From Bog-756 sp963713625 (GTDB lineage: Bacteria > Actinomycetota > Acidimicrobiia > Acidimicrobiales > RAAP-2), in the NCBI GenBank assembly GCA_963713625.1, contig CAVQMN010000009.1, positions 128,905-192,904 on the forward strand: a stretch of 64,000 nt of DNA. The letters run 5' to 3'. A program made the position numbers and the translations under genes. Under the pieces are notes generated by a model. It was not told the origin of the DNA and did no database searches. It saw only the letters and a list, made by a program, of their open reading frames with translations. Position 1 is the stretch's first letter, and each line of letters starts with the position of its first letter. Below, in pieces: positions 7,743-17,455 of this stretch.

Positions 7743-8957
7743 CTAGTTGATGTGGACGCCGGAGATGGCCCGGCTGATGATCAGCCGCTGGATCTCGCTC
7801 GTCCCCTCGAAGATGGTGTAGATCTTCGAGTCGCGGTGCCAGCGCTCGACGGGATGCTCGCGGATGTAGCCGTAGCCGCCCATGATCTGAATGGCTTCCT
7901 CGGTGACGTACACCGCGGTCTCGCCCGCGTACAGCTTGGACATCGAACCCTCGCCCGAGGTGAACTCCTTGCCGTTGCGACCCATCCACGAGGCCCGCCA
8001 GATCAGCAGGCGGGACGCGTCGATGCGGGTCTTCATGTCGGCCAGTTTGAAGGCGATGGCCTGGTTCTCGATGATGGCCCGCCCGAAGGCCTTGCGCTCC
8101 TTGGCGTAGTCCAGCGAGTACTCATAAGCGGCCCGGGCGATCCCGAGCGCCTGGGCCCCGACGGTCGGACGCGAGGCCTCGAAGGTCTTCATGGCCGCCT
8201 GACTCGTCGAACGCTTCCCCTCGCGGGCTCGGGCCAGCTTCTCGTCGAGCTTTTCCTTGCCCCCGAGGAGGCAGTGGCCCGGCACGCGGACGTCCTCGAG
8301 CACGACTTCGGCGGTGTGGGAGGCGCGGATGCCCATCTTCTTGAACTTCTGCCCCTGGGACAGGCCGGGGGTGCCCGGCGGCACGATGAAGCTGGCCTGA
8401 CCCCGGGACTTGAGCTCGGGATCGACCGAGGCCACCACCACGTGGATGTCGGCGATACCCCCGTTGGTGATCCAGGTCTTCGTCCCGTTGAGGACCCACT
8501 CGTCCTTGGCTTCGTCGTAGACGGCCCGGGTCCGCAGCGACGACACGTCCGAGCCGGCGTCCGGCTCGGAGACGGCGAACGCGGCCAGCTGGATCTTGTC
8601 CGGGGTGCCGAAGCACTGCGGGCCCCACTCCATCAGCTGCTCCGGCGTGCCGTTGCTGGCGATCCCGGCCAGGCCCAGCGTGCTCCCGAAGATGGACAGG
8701 GCGATACCGGCGTCGCCCCAGGACATCTCCTCGTTGGCGATGGGAAGCAGCAGCCCGCTGTCGTCCGAGAAGCACTGGATGATGAAGTCGAATGAGTACA
8801 GCCCGATGCGGGCCGCCTCTTCGATGATCGGCCACGGGGTCTCTTCCCGTTCGTCCCATTCATGTCCGGCCGGACGGATGACCGTCTCCGCGAAGTCGTG
8901 CACCCATTTCTGGATCTGCAGTTGATCCTCGTTCAGATCAAGTGAGAATTCAGCCAT
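7743..8957 (-). CDS. Acyl-CoA dehydrogenase
   Basis: A 404-residue flavoprotein catalysing alpha,beta-dehydrogenation of an acyl-CoA, passing electrons to electron-transfer flavoprotein. Visible family features: the FAD/substrate segment AAFAVSEPDAGSD near residue 127, TKTWITNG near 160, the C-terminal GGYGYIREHPVERWHRDSK, and YTIFEGTSEIQRL near the end, where the Glu of EGTSE is the usual catalytic base. Length is standard. Upstream is a 370-bp gap with a 24-bp palindrome (9062-9085), a likely operator. Confidence 0.95.
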   Translation of the reverse strand: MAEFSLDLNEDQLQIQKWVHDFAETVIRPAGHEWDEREETPWPIIEEAARIGLYSFDFIIQCFSDDSGLLLPIANEEMSWGDAGIALSIFGSTLGLAGIASNGTPEQLMEWGPQCFGTPDKIQLAAFAVSEPDAGSDVSSLRTRAVYDEAKDEWVLNGTKTWITNGGIADIHVVVASVDPELKSRGQASFIVPPGTPGLSQGQKFKKMGIRASHTAEVVLEDVRVPGHCLLGGKEKLDEKLARAREGKRSTSQAAMKTFEASRPTVGAQALGIARAAYEYSLDYAKERKAFGRAIIENQAIAFKLADMKTRIDASRLLIWRASWMGRNGKEFTSGEGSMSKLYAGETAVYVTEEAIQIMGGYGYIREHPVERWHRDSKIYTIFEGTSEIQRLIISRAISGVHIN

Positions 8958-9061
8958 GTCCCCTGCTCCGTTCCGGCCCTGGACGGGCCTCCACGCCTAT
9001 CGGGCGCCCGGGCCGATCCGAGGACCGACCCGTCCACCAGCTTCTCGAGCGGCAGATTGTT

Positions 9062-9085
9062 CTTAGTTACTCAATAGTAACCAAG
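9062..9085. promoter_or_regulatory. 24-bp palindrome upstream of acyl-CoA dehydrogenase gene
   Basis: The sequence cttagttactcaatagtaac followed by caag forms CTT-A-GTTACT-CAAT-AGTAAC-C-AAG, with arms matching except one base pair. It is an AT-rich island in GC-rich DNA, 105 bp before the start codon at 8957. The form suits a TetR-type repressor of fatty-acid catabolism; the regulator is not identified in the window. Confidence 0.6.
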
Positions 9086-9109
9086 AAGGGACGTCAACGC
9101 CACCACCCC

Positions 9110-9187
9110 GGAACCAGGCACCGGATCCAGGCACCGGGACCAGGCACGGGCGACAGGCACGGGCGACAGGCACGGGCGACAGGCATG
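9110..9187. repeat. 13-bp tandem repeat, six copies
   Basis: Units of the form ggnnncaggcac(c/g) repeat six times; the last three differ only at one base. The array is intergenic between the acyl-CoA dehydrogenase and cold-shock genes and its unit is not a multiple of three. The rest of the 8958-9327 gap holds only the palindrome at 9062 and no convincing gene. Confidence 0.85.
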
Positions 9188-9327
9188 GGGAGCTGGGTCG
9201 CCCCGAGGATGGCCACGGGCCTGCCGGGCAGTCGCGGCGCGGGCCGACACTGACCGACCGGTGCGACAGGGCACCACCTCGGCTCAGCGGGAGGGGCCGG
9301 CAGGGGCCCCCGGGGAAGGAGCCGGTG

Positions 9328-9540
9328 CTACGCGGGCTGGGCCAGGCGCACGTCGACAGCCTGGAGCCCCTTGGGCCCTTCCTGGAGCTCGAACTCGACG
9401 GCCTGACCCTCTTCGAGCGAGCGGAATCCGTTCATCTGGATAGCGGTGTGATGCACGAAGACATCGGCCCCACCATCCGGTTGCGAAATAAAGCCGAAGC
9501 CCTTTTCTGCGTTGAACCACTTGACTGTTCCGGAAGCCAC
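9328..9540 (-). CDS. Cold-shock protein, CspA family
   Basis: A 70-residue single cold-shock domain that binds single-stranded RNA/DNA and melts mRNA structure. It starts VASGTVKWFNAEKGFGFI with RNP1 (KGFGFI, residues 13-18) and RNP2 (VFVHH, 27-31). The start is GTG 9540, preceded by a strong GGAGGAAAGG ribosome-binding site about nine bases upstream. The acidic middle (SLEEGQAVEFELQEGPKG) is normal for the family. About 190 bp separate it from the 3' end of cysS on the same strand, room for its own promoter and leader. Confidence 0.95.
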   Translation of the reverse strand: MASGTVKWFNAEKGFGFISQPDGGADVFVHHTAIQMNGFRSLEEGQAVEFELQEGPKGLQAVDVRLAQPA

Positions 9541-9731
9541 GGTGGCATTCCCCTTTCCTCCACACGTGCAGTGCGCAGGGCGCCGCCGGACGGAGACCGG
9601 GTTCCGACGTCCCACCCGAGTGGGCACTCCGGACCGCGCACCGAAGGTGACTTCCTGCCCGAGAAACGCTAGCAGTCCTCTGCTCCGGATCAACTGAGAA
9701 GAGGGGTTTCGGGCTCCTGTTCACACGGCGT

Positions 9732-11123
9732 TCATTGACGCCGGATCCGGGTGCCCTCGGCGCTGTCCTCGACCACCCACCCCAGCTCCTCGAGCTCGGT
9801 GCGAAGAGCGTCGGCCCGGGCGAAGTCACGTTGGGCGCGGGCTTCGTCACGGAACCGGACCAGCTCGGCCGCAGCCGGGTCGACCTCCTGGTCGATGCCG
9901 GGCCGCAGGGCCAGGCCCAGTGCCGCGCACAGCAGGGCGGCGGTGACCGCCGACTCCCGGGCGCCCGTCCCGTCGCCGGCATCGGCCGCGGCGTTGGCCC
10001 GGCGCACGAGGTCGAACACCCCGGCCAGCGCTCCGGGGGTGTCGAGGTCGTCATCCATGGACCGTCGGAACCGTGCCACGGCGTCGGCGTCCAGCCCATC
10101 GACGGGCCCGGGGTCGACCACCGGTCCGTGGGCCAGGGGGTCGTCCAGCTCGAAGCGCCGGGCCAGCTCGTCCAGCCTGGCCAACCCGGACTCGGCATCG
10201 GCCACCGTGTCCGGGGTCACCTCGATGGGCGACCGATAGTGGGACCGGAGCACGAGCAGGCGGTAGGCGCGGGCATCGCTCCGGTCCAAGAGATCGGACA
10301 GTGAGGTGAAGTTGCCCAACGACTTGGACATCTTCTCCCCGTCCATGGTGACCCAACCGTTGTGCACCCAGTGCCGGGCGAACTCCCGACCCTCGGCCAC
10401 GGCCTGGGCCCGTTCGTTCTCGTGATGCGGAAAGATCAGGTCGATGGCCCCGCCGTGGAGGTCGAACCCGTCGCCCAGCAGGTCGAGGGACATCACCACG
10501 CACTCGGTGTGCCACCCGGGCCGGCCCCGTCCGAAGGGGGACGGCCAGGTGGGCTCGCCGGGCTTGGCCTTCTTCCACAACACGAAGTCGAGAGGCGATC
10601 GCTTCTGCTCGTCGGCCTCGACCCGCGCCCCCGACCGCAAGGAGTCGAGCGACTGGTGGGCCAACAGCCCGTACCCGGGGACGTCCATCACCGAGAGATA
10701 GACGCCGTCAGCGGTCTCATAGGCCACGCCCCGTGCCACCAGGTCGGAGACGAGCTCGACCATCCGGTCCACGTAGGCGGTGGCGTGGGGGGTCTGGTCG
10801 GGACGGAGGACCCCCAGTGCGTCCATGGCCTCCCACCACACCGCCTCGTAGGTGGCGGTGAGCTCCGACTCGGGGATGCCCCGGGCGGCGGCGCGTTCGA
10901 TGATCTTGTCTTCGATGTCGGTGATGTTGGAGACGTAGGTCACATCCAGACCCGTGAAGAGCAGGTAGCGGCGCAGGACGTCGAAGACCAAGGAGAACCG
11001 GCCGTGCCCGAGATGGGGCGCGTCATACACGGTGGGTCCACAGACGTACATCGAGACCGAACCGGGCTGGCGGAGCCTGAGTGGTGACACCTGGCCGGTG
11101 GCGGTGTCGTGGAGCTGGAGCAC
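9732..11123 (-). CDS. cysS: Cysteinyl-tRNA synthetase
   Basis: Class I tRNA ligase charging tRNA-Cys; 463 residues. HIGH-type motif HLGH at residues 37-40 and KMSKS at 264-268. Zinc ligands are visible as Cys28 (CGPT), Cys208 (WHTEC) and His233/Glu235 region (FPHHENE). The related actinobacterial paralogue MshC (mycothiol synthesis) is the alternative, but the full C-terminal anticodon-binding part (DFARADALRTELEELGWVVEDS) supports CysS. Start GTG 11123 is only 21 nt from the divergent valS start, so the two share a very short promoter region. Confidence 0.93.
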   Translation of the reverse strand: MLQLHDTATGQVSPLRLRQPGSVSMYVCGPTVYDAPHLGHGRFSLVFDVLRRYLLFTGLDVTYVSNITDIEDKIIERAAARGIPESELTATYEAVWWEAMDALGVLRPDQTPHATAYVDRMVELVSDLVARGVAYETADGVYLSVMDVPGYGLLAHQSLDSLRSGARVEADEQKRSPLDFVLWKKAKPGEPTWPSPFGRGRPGWHTECVVMSLDLLGDGFDLHGGAIDLIFPHHENERAQAVAEGREFARHWVHNGWVTMDGEKMSKSLGNFTSLSDLLDRSDARAYRLLVLRSHYRSPIEVTPDTVADAESGLARLDELARRFELDDPLAHGPVVDPGPVDGLDADAVARFRRSMDDDLDTPGALAGVFDLVRRANAAADAGDGTGARESAVTAALLCAALGLALRPGIDQEVDPAAAELVRFRDEARAQRDFARADALRTELEELGWVVEDSAEGTRIRRQ

Positions 11124-11144
11124 GCAGGGTACGGTAACCCGATC

Positions 11145-13772
11145 ATGGCCAGCGACGCGAACCCAACGACCGGCCCGACCACCGGTCCGTCGGGAATCCC
11201 CGAGAAGCCCGGGCTGGAAGGCCTCGAAGCCACCTGGGCGGCCCGGTGGGAGGAGCGGGGGACCTACGCCTTCGACCGGACGGCCACACGAGCCGAGGTC
11301 TTCTCCATCGACACCCCGCCGCCCACCGTTTCCGGCTCGCTCCACATCGGCCACATCTTCTCGTACACCCACACCGACACCGTGGCCCGCTTCCAGCGGA
11401 TGCGGGGACGCGCCGTGTTCTACCCCATGGGCTGGGACGACAACGGGCTGCCGACCGAGCGCAGGGTGCAGAACTACTTCGGGGTCCGCTGCGACCCCAG
11501 TCTTCCCTTCGACCCCGAATTCGAGCCACCGGCCCAGCCGGCCAAAGAGCCCATCTCCATTTCGCGCCCCAACTTCGTGGCTCTGTGCCACCGCCTCACC
11601 GCCGAGGACGAGCTGGTCTTCGAGCATCTGTGGCGGTCGCTCGGCCTGTCGGTGGACTGGTCGCACACCTATGCCACCATCTCCGAGCAGGCCCAGCGGG
11701 TCTCCCAACGCGGCTTCCTCCGTCTGGCCGGGCGGGGCGAGGTCGCCCAGCGCACCGCCCCCACCCTCTGGGACATCGACTTCCGGACCGCGGTGGCCCA
11801 GGCCGAGCTCGAGGACCGGGAGGTCCCGGGCGCCTACCACCGCCTTCGGTTCGCCCGGGTCGGGAGCGAGGGGGGCGTCGACATCGAGACCACCCGGCCC
11901 GAGCTGCTCCCCGCCTGTGTGGCCCTGGTGGCCCATCCCGACGACGACCGCTACCGGGCCCTGTTCGGCACCGAGGTCGTCACTCCCCTCTTCGGTGTCC
12001 GGGTCCCGGTCGTGGGCCACGAGCTCGCCGATCCCGACAAGGGGTCGGGCATCGCCATGATCTGCACCTTCGGCGACACCACGGACGTGACGTGGTGGCG
12101 TGAGCTCTCCCTCCCCACCCGGACCATCGTCGGACGAGACGGACGGCTGCTCCCGGTCGGGTGGGGCACCGACGGATGGGAGTCCGGTGACCCCGGAGCG
12201 GCCAGCGCCGCCTATGGTGAGCTGGCCGGCCGGACCGTCAAGCAGGCCCAGGCCCGCATCGTCGAGCTGCTGCACGAAGCCGGCGCCCTCATCGGGGAGC
12301 CGAGCCCCATCACCCACCCGGTCAAGTTCTACGAGAAGGGCGACCGACCCCTCGAGATCGTCTCGTCCCGGCAGTGGTTCGTCCGGACCCTCCCGCTGCG
12401 CGACCGCCTCCTGGCCCGGGGAGACGAGCTCCGCTGGCACCCGCCGTACATGGCCCACCGCTACCGCTCGTGGGTGGAGGGGCTGAACGGTGACTGGAAC
12501 ATCAGCCGGCAGCGCTTCTTCGGGGTGCCCTTCCCGGTCTGGTACCCGGTGGACGAGGCCGGGGAGGCCGTGTTCGACCACCCGATCTTCGCCGACGAGG
12601 ACCGGCTCCCGGTCGACCCCTCCACCGACCGGCCCGACGGCTACGGCGAGGACCGGCGCGGGCAACCGGGAGGGTTCATCGGCGACCCGGACGTGATGGA
12701 CACCTGGGCCACCTCCTCGCTGACCCCCCAGATCGCCGGCGGGTGGGAGGACGACCCCGACCTGTTCGGGCGGGTCTTCCCCATGGACCTCCGACCCCAG
12801 GCCCACGAGATCATCCGCACCTGGCTGTTCGCCACCATCGTCCGCTCCGAGCTCGAACACGCGGCGCTGCCGTGGTCGGACGCGGCCATCTCCGGGTGGG
12901 TGCTCGACCCCGACCGCAAGAAGATCTCCAAGTCGAAGGGGAACGTGGTCACCCCGCTCCCCCTGCTCGAGAAGCACGGGGCCGATGCCCTCCGGTACTG
13001 GGCGGCCGGGGGCCGGCCGGGCACCGACACCGCCGTCGACGAGGGCCAGATGAAGGTGGGTCGGCGCCTGGCCATCAAAGTGCTCAACGCCTCACGCTTC
13101 GCCCTGGGCCGTATCGCCGACGACGACGGAACGGTCACCGCCCCGCCGGTCGAGTCGGTGACCGCCCCCATCGACCGCGCCCTGCTGGCCCGACTGGCCT
13201 CGGTGGTGGAGGAGGCCACCACGGCGTTCGAGGGGTACGACTACGCCCGGGCCCTCGAGCGAACCGAGGCGTTCTTCTGGTTCTTCTGCGACGACTACCT
13301 CGAGCTGGTGAAGACCCGGGCCTACGGTCAGGCCGGAGCACCGGGCGACGCCGGGACGGTGTCGGCCCGGGCGGCACTGGCCACCGCCCTCTCCGTGCTG
13401 CTGCGGCTGCTGGCGCCGATTCTGCCCTTCGTGACCGAGGAGGTGTGGTCGTGGTGGCAGGTGGGTTCCATCCACACGTCGCCCTGGCCGACCGTCTCCG
13501 AACTGGGTGCCGCGGCCGACCGGGAGGGCGACCCCGACCCGGTCCTCGACATCACCGCCGCCGCGTTGGGCCGGATCCGTCAGGCCAAATCGACGGCCAA
13601 GCGGTCGATGCGGTCGCCGGTGGACACGCTGACCGTCGCCGACACGGCGGCGCGCATCGCCGCGCTGCTCTCCGCCGAGGGCGACCTGCGGGACGCCGGT
13701 GGGGTGGACAGGCTGGTCACGGCCGAGGCCGACGAACCGGACGTGATCGTGGAGCTGCCCGCCGAGGAGTGA
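11145..13772 (+). CDS. valS: Valyl-tRNA synthetase
   Basis: Class I tRNA ligase for valine with editing domain; 875 residues. The catalytic signature SGSLHIGHIFSYTHTD lies near residues 65-80 (HIGH motif), and KKISKSKGN near 595 is the KMSKS loop. PMGWDDNGLPTERRVQN and the tryptophan/aspartate-rich NGDWNISRQRFFGVPFPVWY are family landmarks. The C-terminus lacks a long coiled-coil extension, and total length matches the short actinobacterial ValS form. ATG 11145 is the natural start; the divergent cysS begins 21 bp upstream. Confidence 0.95.
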   Translation: MASDANPTTGPTTGPSGIPEKPGLEGLEATWAARWEERGTYAFDRTATRAEVFSIDTPPPTVSGSLHIGHIFSYTHTDTVARFQRMRGRAVFYPMGWDDNGLPTERRVQNYFGVRCDPSLPFDPEFEPPAQPAKEPISISRPNFVALCHRLTAEDELVFEHLWRSLGLSVDWSHTYATISEQAQRVSQRGFLRLAGRGEVAQRTAPTLWDIDFRTAVAQAELEDREVPGAYHRLRFARVGSEGGVDIETTRPELLPACVALVAHPDDDRYRALFGTEVVTPLFGVRVPVVGHELADPDKGSGIAMICTFGDTTDVTWWRELSLPTRTIVGRDGRLLPVGWGTDGWESGDPGAASAAYGELAGRTVKQAQARIVELLHEAGALIGEPSPITHPVKFYEKGDRPLEIVSSRQWFVRTLPLRDRLLARGDELRWHPPYMAHRYRSWVEGLNGDWNISRQRFFGVPFPVWYPVDEAGEAVFDHPIFADEDRLPVDPSTDRPDGYGEDRRGQPGGFIGDPDVMDTWATSSLTPQIAGGWEDDPDLFGRVFPMDLRPQAHEIIRTWLFATIVRSELEHAALPWSDAAISGWVLDPDRKKISKSKGNVVTPLPLLEKHGADALRYWAAGGRPGTDTAVDEGQMKVGRRLAIKVLNASRFALGRIADDDGTVTAPPVESVTAPIDRALLARLASVVEEATTAFEGYDYARALERTEAFFWFFCDDYLELVKTRAYGQAGAPGDAGTVSARAALATALSVLLRLLAPILPFVTEEVWSWWQVGSIHTSPWPTVSELGAAADREGDPDPVLDITAAALGRIRQAKSTAKRSMRSPVDTLTVADTAARIAALLSAEGDLRDAGGVDRLVTAEADEPDVIVELPAEE

Positions 13773-13808
13773 GCATGGGTGACCTCCGGAACCGGGAAGG
13801 TCCCGAGG

Positions 13809-14545
<737 letters not shown>

Positions 14546-14549
<4 letters not shown>

Positions 14550-15481
14550 GCGCGGCCACCGGTCGAGGGATCGGAACCCGGCGCCGGGTCGGGCGCAGGG
14601 GTGGCTGCCTGCGTCGGTCCGGAGGGTGGCGTGGGGGCGGGCGCGACCTCACCCAGATAGGCGGCCTGGACCATCGGGTCGTTCCGGATCTCGTCCGGCG
14701 TGCCCGAGGCGATGATGTCCCCGAAGTCGAGCACGTAGATGTGGTCGCAGATCCTCATGACCAGCTCCATGTCGTGCTCCACCAGCAACACCGCCATCCC
14801 ACCCGCGGCCAGCTTGGTCAACAGGTTCCCGAGCGCCACCGACTCGATCTCGTCGAGGCCCGAACCGGGCTCGTCGAGGAGGAGGATCTTCGGGCCGATG
14901 GCCAGGGCCCGGGCCAACTCGACCAACCGGGCCGGCCCGGTGGGCATGGTCGCCGACTGCTGTCCGCCCACGCCGAGCAGGCCCACGCCCTCGAGGAGGC
15001 GATCGCAGATGTCCGAGCCGGTGGCTCCCGGGTCCGACGTCAAGGTATCGACCGCGGTGCCGGCCTCGACCGGGGCCTTCTTGCCGGTGAACTTCCGGCG
15101 GAGGGAGCGCACGTCCCACCATTTGGCCCGCGATTCCAGCCCGATCTGGACGTTCTCCGTCGCCGTCATCGAGCCGAACAGCTCTAGGCGTTGAAAGGTC
15201 CGGGCCAGCCCGAGCCGGGCCCGGCGGTGGGGCTTCATGGCCGTCACGTCGGTGTCGAACAGGTGGACGGCCCCCCGACCCGGCGTCTGCAACCCGCTGA
15301 TGACGTTGAACAAGGTGGTCTTGCCGGCACCATTGGGCCCGATCAGCCCGGTGACCATCCCGGGCTGCACGGTGAGGCTGACGTCGCTGAGAGCAGCGAC
15401 ACCGCCGAAGCGGACGGCCACGTCCGTCACGGTCAGGACCGCGTCGCCGGCCGGGGCGTCAACCGGCGGCACTGGTCTCAC
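14546..15481 (-). CDS. livG: Branched-chain amino acid-type ABC transporter ATPase LivG
   Basis: About 311 residues from GTG 15481; a second GTG at 15472 is possible. Walker A GPNGAGKTT, the LivG-specific LARTFQRLELFGSMTATENV, and Walker B KILLLDEPGSGLDEIE are clear. The usual LSGGQ signature is altered to MPTGPARLVELARAL. An extra 30-residue insert (VRSLRRKFTGKKAPVEAGTAV) follows the Q-loop region, and the C-terminal tail is a Pro/Ala-rich extension of about 35 residues. The start overlaps the end of the permease gene by about 23 bp, and the stop overlaps livF. Confidence 0.9.
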
Positions 15482-17396
15482 CTCGCAGTACGGCGGCTCC
15501 GCCCAGCGGAACCGACGCACCCTCGGCTCCGCTCGTTGACCGCTTGGCCCAGGGGAGATGGCCCTGGATGGCCTCGATCCCGAGGATGCCACCGGCGGCC
15601 CGACCGATCAGGATGATGCCGATGCCGGCGAAGAGGCCGAATCCGTTGGGCCAGAGCTGATCGAGCACCACATAGGTCAGCGCGGCGAGGAAGGCCCCGG
15701 ACACGGTGCGGATGCTCCAGATGGTCACGAAGAGCACGAAGATGATGCCGGAGAAGAAGTCGAAGTCGGACGTCCCCACCACCTGCTGCACCGTTCCGTA
15801 GAGGGCGCCGGCCAGCCCGGCCATGCCGGCGGCGATGGCGAAGACGGCGACCTTGGTGAAACCGATGTTGAGGCCCACGGTGGCGTAGGCCGCCGGCGAG
15901 TCGTTGAGGGCCAGTAGCCGCCGGCCGAACAGGCTCCGCCGGATGGCCAGGACCATCCACGCGGCCAGGATGAAGAACACGGTGACCATGAGGAACTCGG
16001 AGGCGTCGCCGCCGAAGGACAGCCCGGGCAGGACGATGCGCCCGATACTGAGCCCCCCGGAACCGTAGATGTGGGTATCGAGGAAGAACCCGTTGGCCAC
16101 GGCGTCGGCGAAGGCGAAGGTGGCCAGGGCCAGGTACAGGTCGCGGAGCCTGATGGTGGGAAGGGCGATCAGGGCCCCGACGACGGCGCAGATGATGGTG
16201 GCGGCGATCAGGCCCAGCAACGAACCGCCGCCGGCGACCTTGCCCATGACAAAGGCCCCGATGCCCATGAAGGAGAACTGGCAGAGGGAGATCTGACCGG
16301 AGTACCCGGTGAGCAGGACCAGCGAGAGTCCCACGATGCCGAGAGTCATGACCACACCGCCCAGGGTGAGCACGGTGGTGCCCTGGAACGGCGTGTTGTC
16401 GAAGACGCCGGCGAGGATGGCGGCCACGACGAAGAAGACCACGCCGGCGATGAGGGCTTCCTTGCGCCCGGCCACCCGGGGCGCCCGCATGGTGTTCAGA
16501 CGCCCGACCGCCCGGAGCCGGACCGACGGCAGGGTGACCAGGGCGATGAAGAGGAACACCATGGGCAGGGCCAGCGTCACGTCGGGCACCAGGCTCTGGG
16601 GGAGATGGGGCAGGAGGTAGCTCACGATGTAGTTCTCGGCCAGCCCGATGGCGATGGCGGCGGCGAAGGTCACGGGGATGTTCTTCAGGCGACCGACGAT
16701 GGCCGCGGCGTACCCGTTGACCACCAGCAGCGTCATGGCCTCGATGCTCAGGCCGGTCGTCTGGGTGGGAGCCAGCAGCACCCCGGCCAGGGCGGCCATG
16801 ACGAACCCGAGGATCCAGCCGTACTGGCTCATCCGGTTCGGGGAGACCCCGGACATGGCCAGCAGGTCGGGATCGTCGACCACGGCGCGCAGAGCCACGC
16901 CCGTCCTGGTCGAATAGAAGAGCAGGCGGAGGCCGATGGCCACCACCGCGGCCACCCCGATGATCAGTACCTCCTGGTACTGGATGTTGATCCCGACCAG
17001 GCGGAACTGACCGTTGACCATGTTGCCCACTTCGCGCTGGGTGGTCGGGCTCCACACCACGGTGGCCAGTCCGGTCAGGATGACCATCAACCCCAAGGTG
17101 ACCATCACCGGGCGTTCGGCCGAGGCCCCGTGGAGCCTGCGCATGAGCACCCGTTCCACCAGCGCCCCGGCGATGGAGGCGCCGACGATGAGGATGATCA
17201 CCAGCGCCACCAGAATCGGCACGTGGTGTTCGGAGACGAGGACCCAGTAGCTGAAGGCGGCGATCATGCCCACCGCGCCCTGGGCGAAGTTGAACACACC
17301 CGACGTCGTGTAGGTGACCACCAGGCCGGTGGCGGCGATGGCGTACCCGGCGCCGAACATCACGCCGAACACGGTGAACTGGAGGAAGTTGCTCAC
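15459..17396 (-). CDS. Fused LivH-LivM ABC permease
   Basis: A single 645-residue polytopic protein that joins both permease subunits of a LIV-type importer. Residues about 1-300 are LivH-like (ATGLVVTYTTSGVFNFAQGA near 22-41; GLSIEAMTLLVVNGYAAAIVG later). After a linker near residues 305-320 (NTMRAPRVAGRKEA) the LivM half begins, with LTGYSGQISLCQFSFMGIGAF and LRDLYLALATFAFADAV. No in-frame stop or internal frameshift separates the halves. The C-terminal tail is Ser/Gly/Ala-rich. It sits between the binding protein and livG, in the order binding protein - HM - G - F. Confidence 0.93.
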   Translation of the reverse strand: MSNFLQFTVFGVMFGAGYAIAATGLVVTYTTSGVFNFAQGAVGMIAAFSYWVLVSEHHVPILVALVIILIVGASIAGALVERVLMRRLHGASAERPVMVTLGLMVILTGLATVVWSPTTQREVGNMVNGQFRLVGINIQYQEVLIIGVAAVVAIGLRLLFYSTRTGVALRAVVDDPDLLAMSGVSPNRMSQYGWILGFVMAALAGVLLAPTQTTGLSIEAMTLLVVNGYAAAIVGRLKNIPVTFAAAIAIGLAENYIVSYLLPHLPQSLVPDVTLALPMVFLFIALVTLPSVRLRAVGRLNTMRAPRVAGRKEALIAGVVFFVVAAILAGVFDNTPFQGTTVLTLGGVVMTLGIVGLSLVLLTGYSGQISLCQFSFMGIGAFVMGKVAGGGSLLGLIAATIICAVVGALIALPTIRLRDLYLALATFAFADAVANGFFLDTHIYGSGGLSIGRIVLPGLSFGGDASEFLMVTVFFILAAWMVLAIRRSLFGRRLLALNDSPAAYATVGLNIGFTKVAVFAIAAGMAGLAGALYGTVQQVVGTSDFDFFSGIIFVLFVTIWSIRTVSGAFLAALTYVVLDQLWPNGFGLFAGIGIILIGRAAGGILGIEAIQGHLPWAKRSTSGAEGASVPLGGAAVLRGETSAAG

Positions 17397-17455
17397 CGTT
17401 CCAACCCTGTCACCCGGTCGACCACCCCTGTTGCCTCCGATGCACTCTGATCAAC

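Noticed and set aside
11124..12977. N-terminal extension of the CysS frame into valS antisense
   Set aside because: The open frame continues upstream of GTG 11123 through the valS gene, but only residues after 11123 match cysteinyl-tRNA synthetase.
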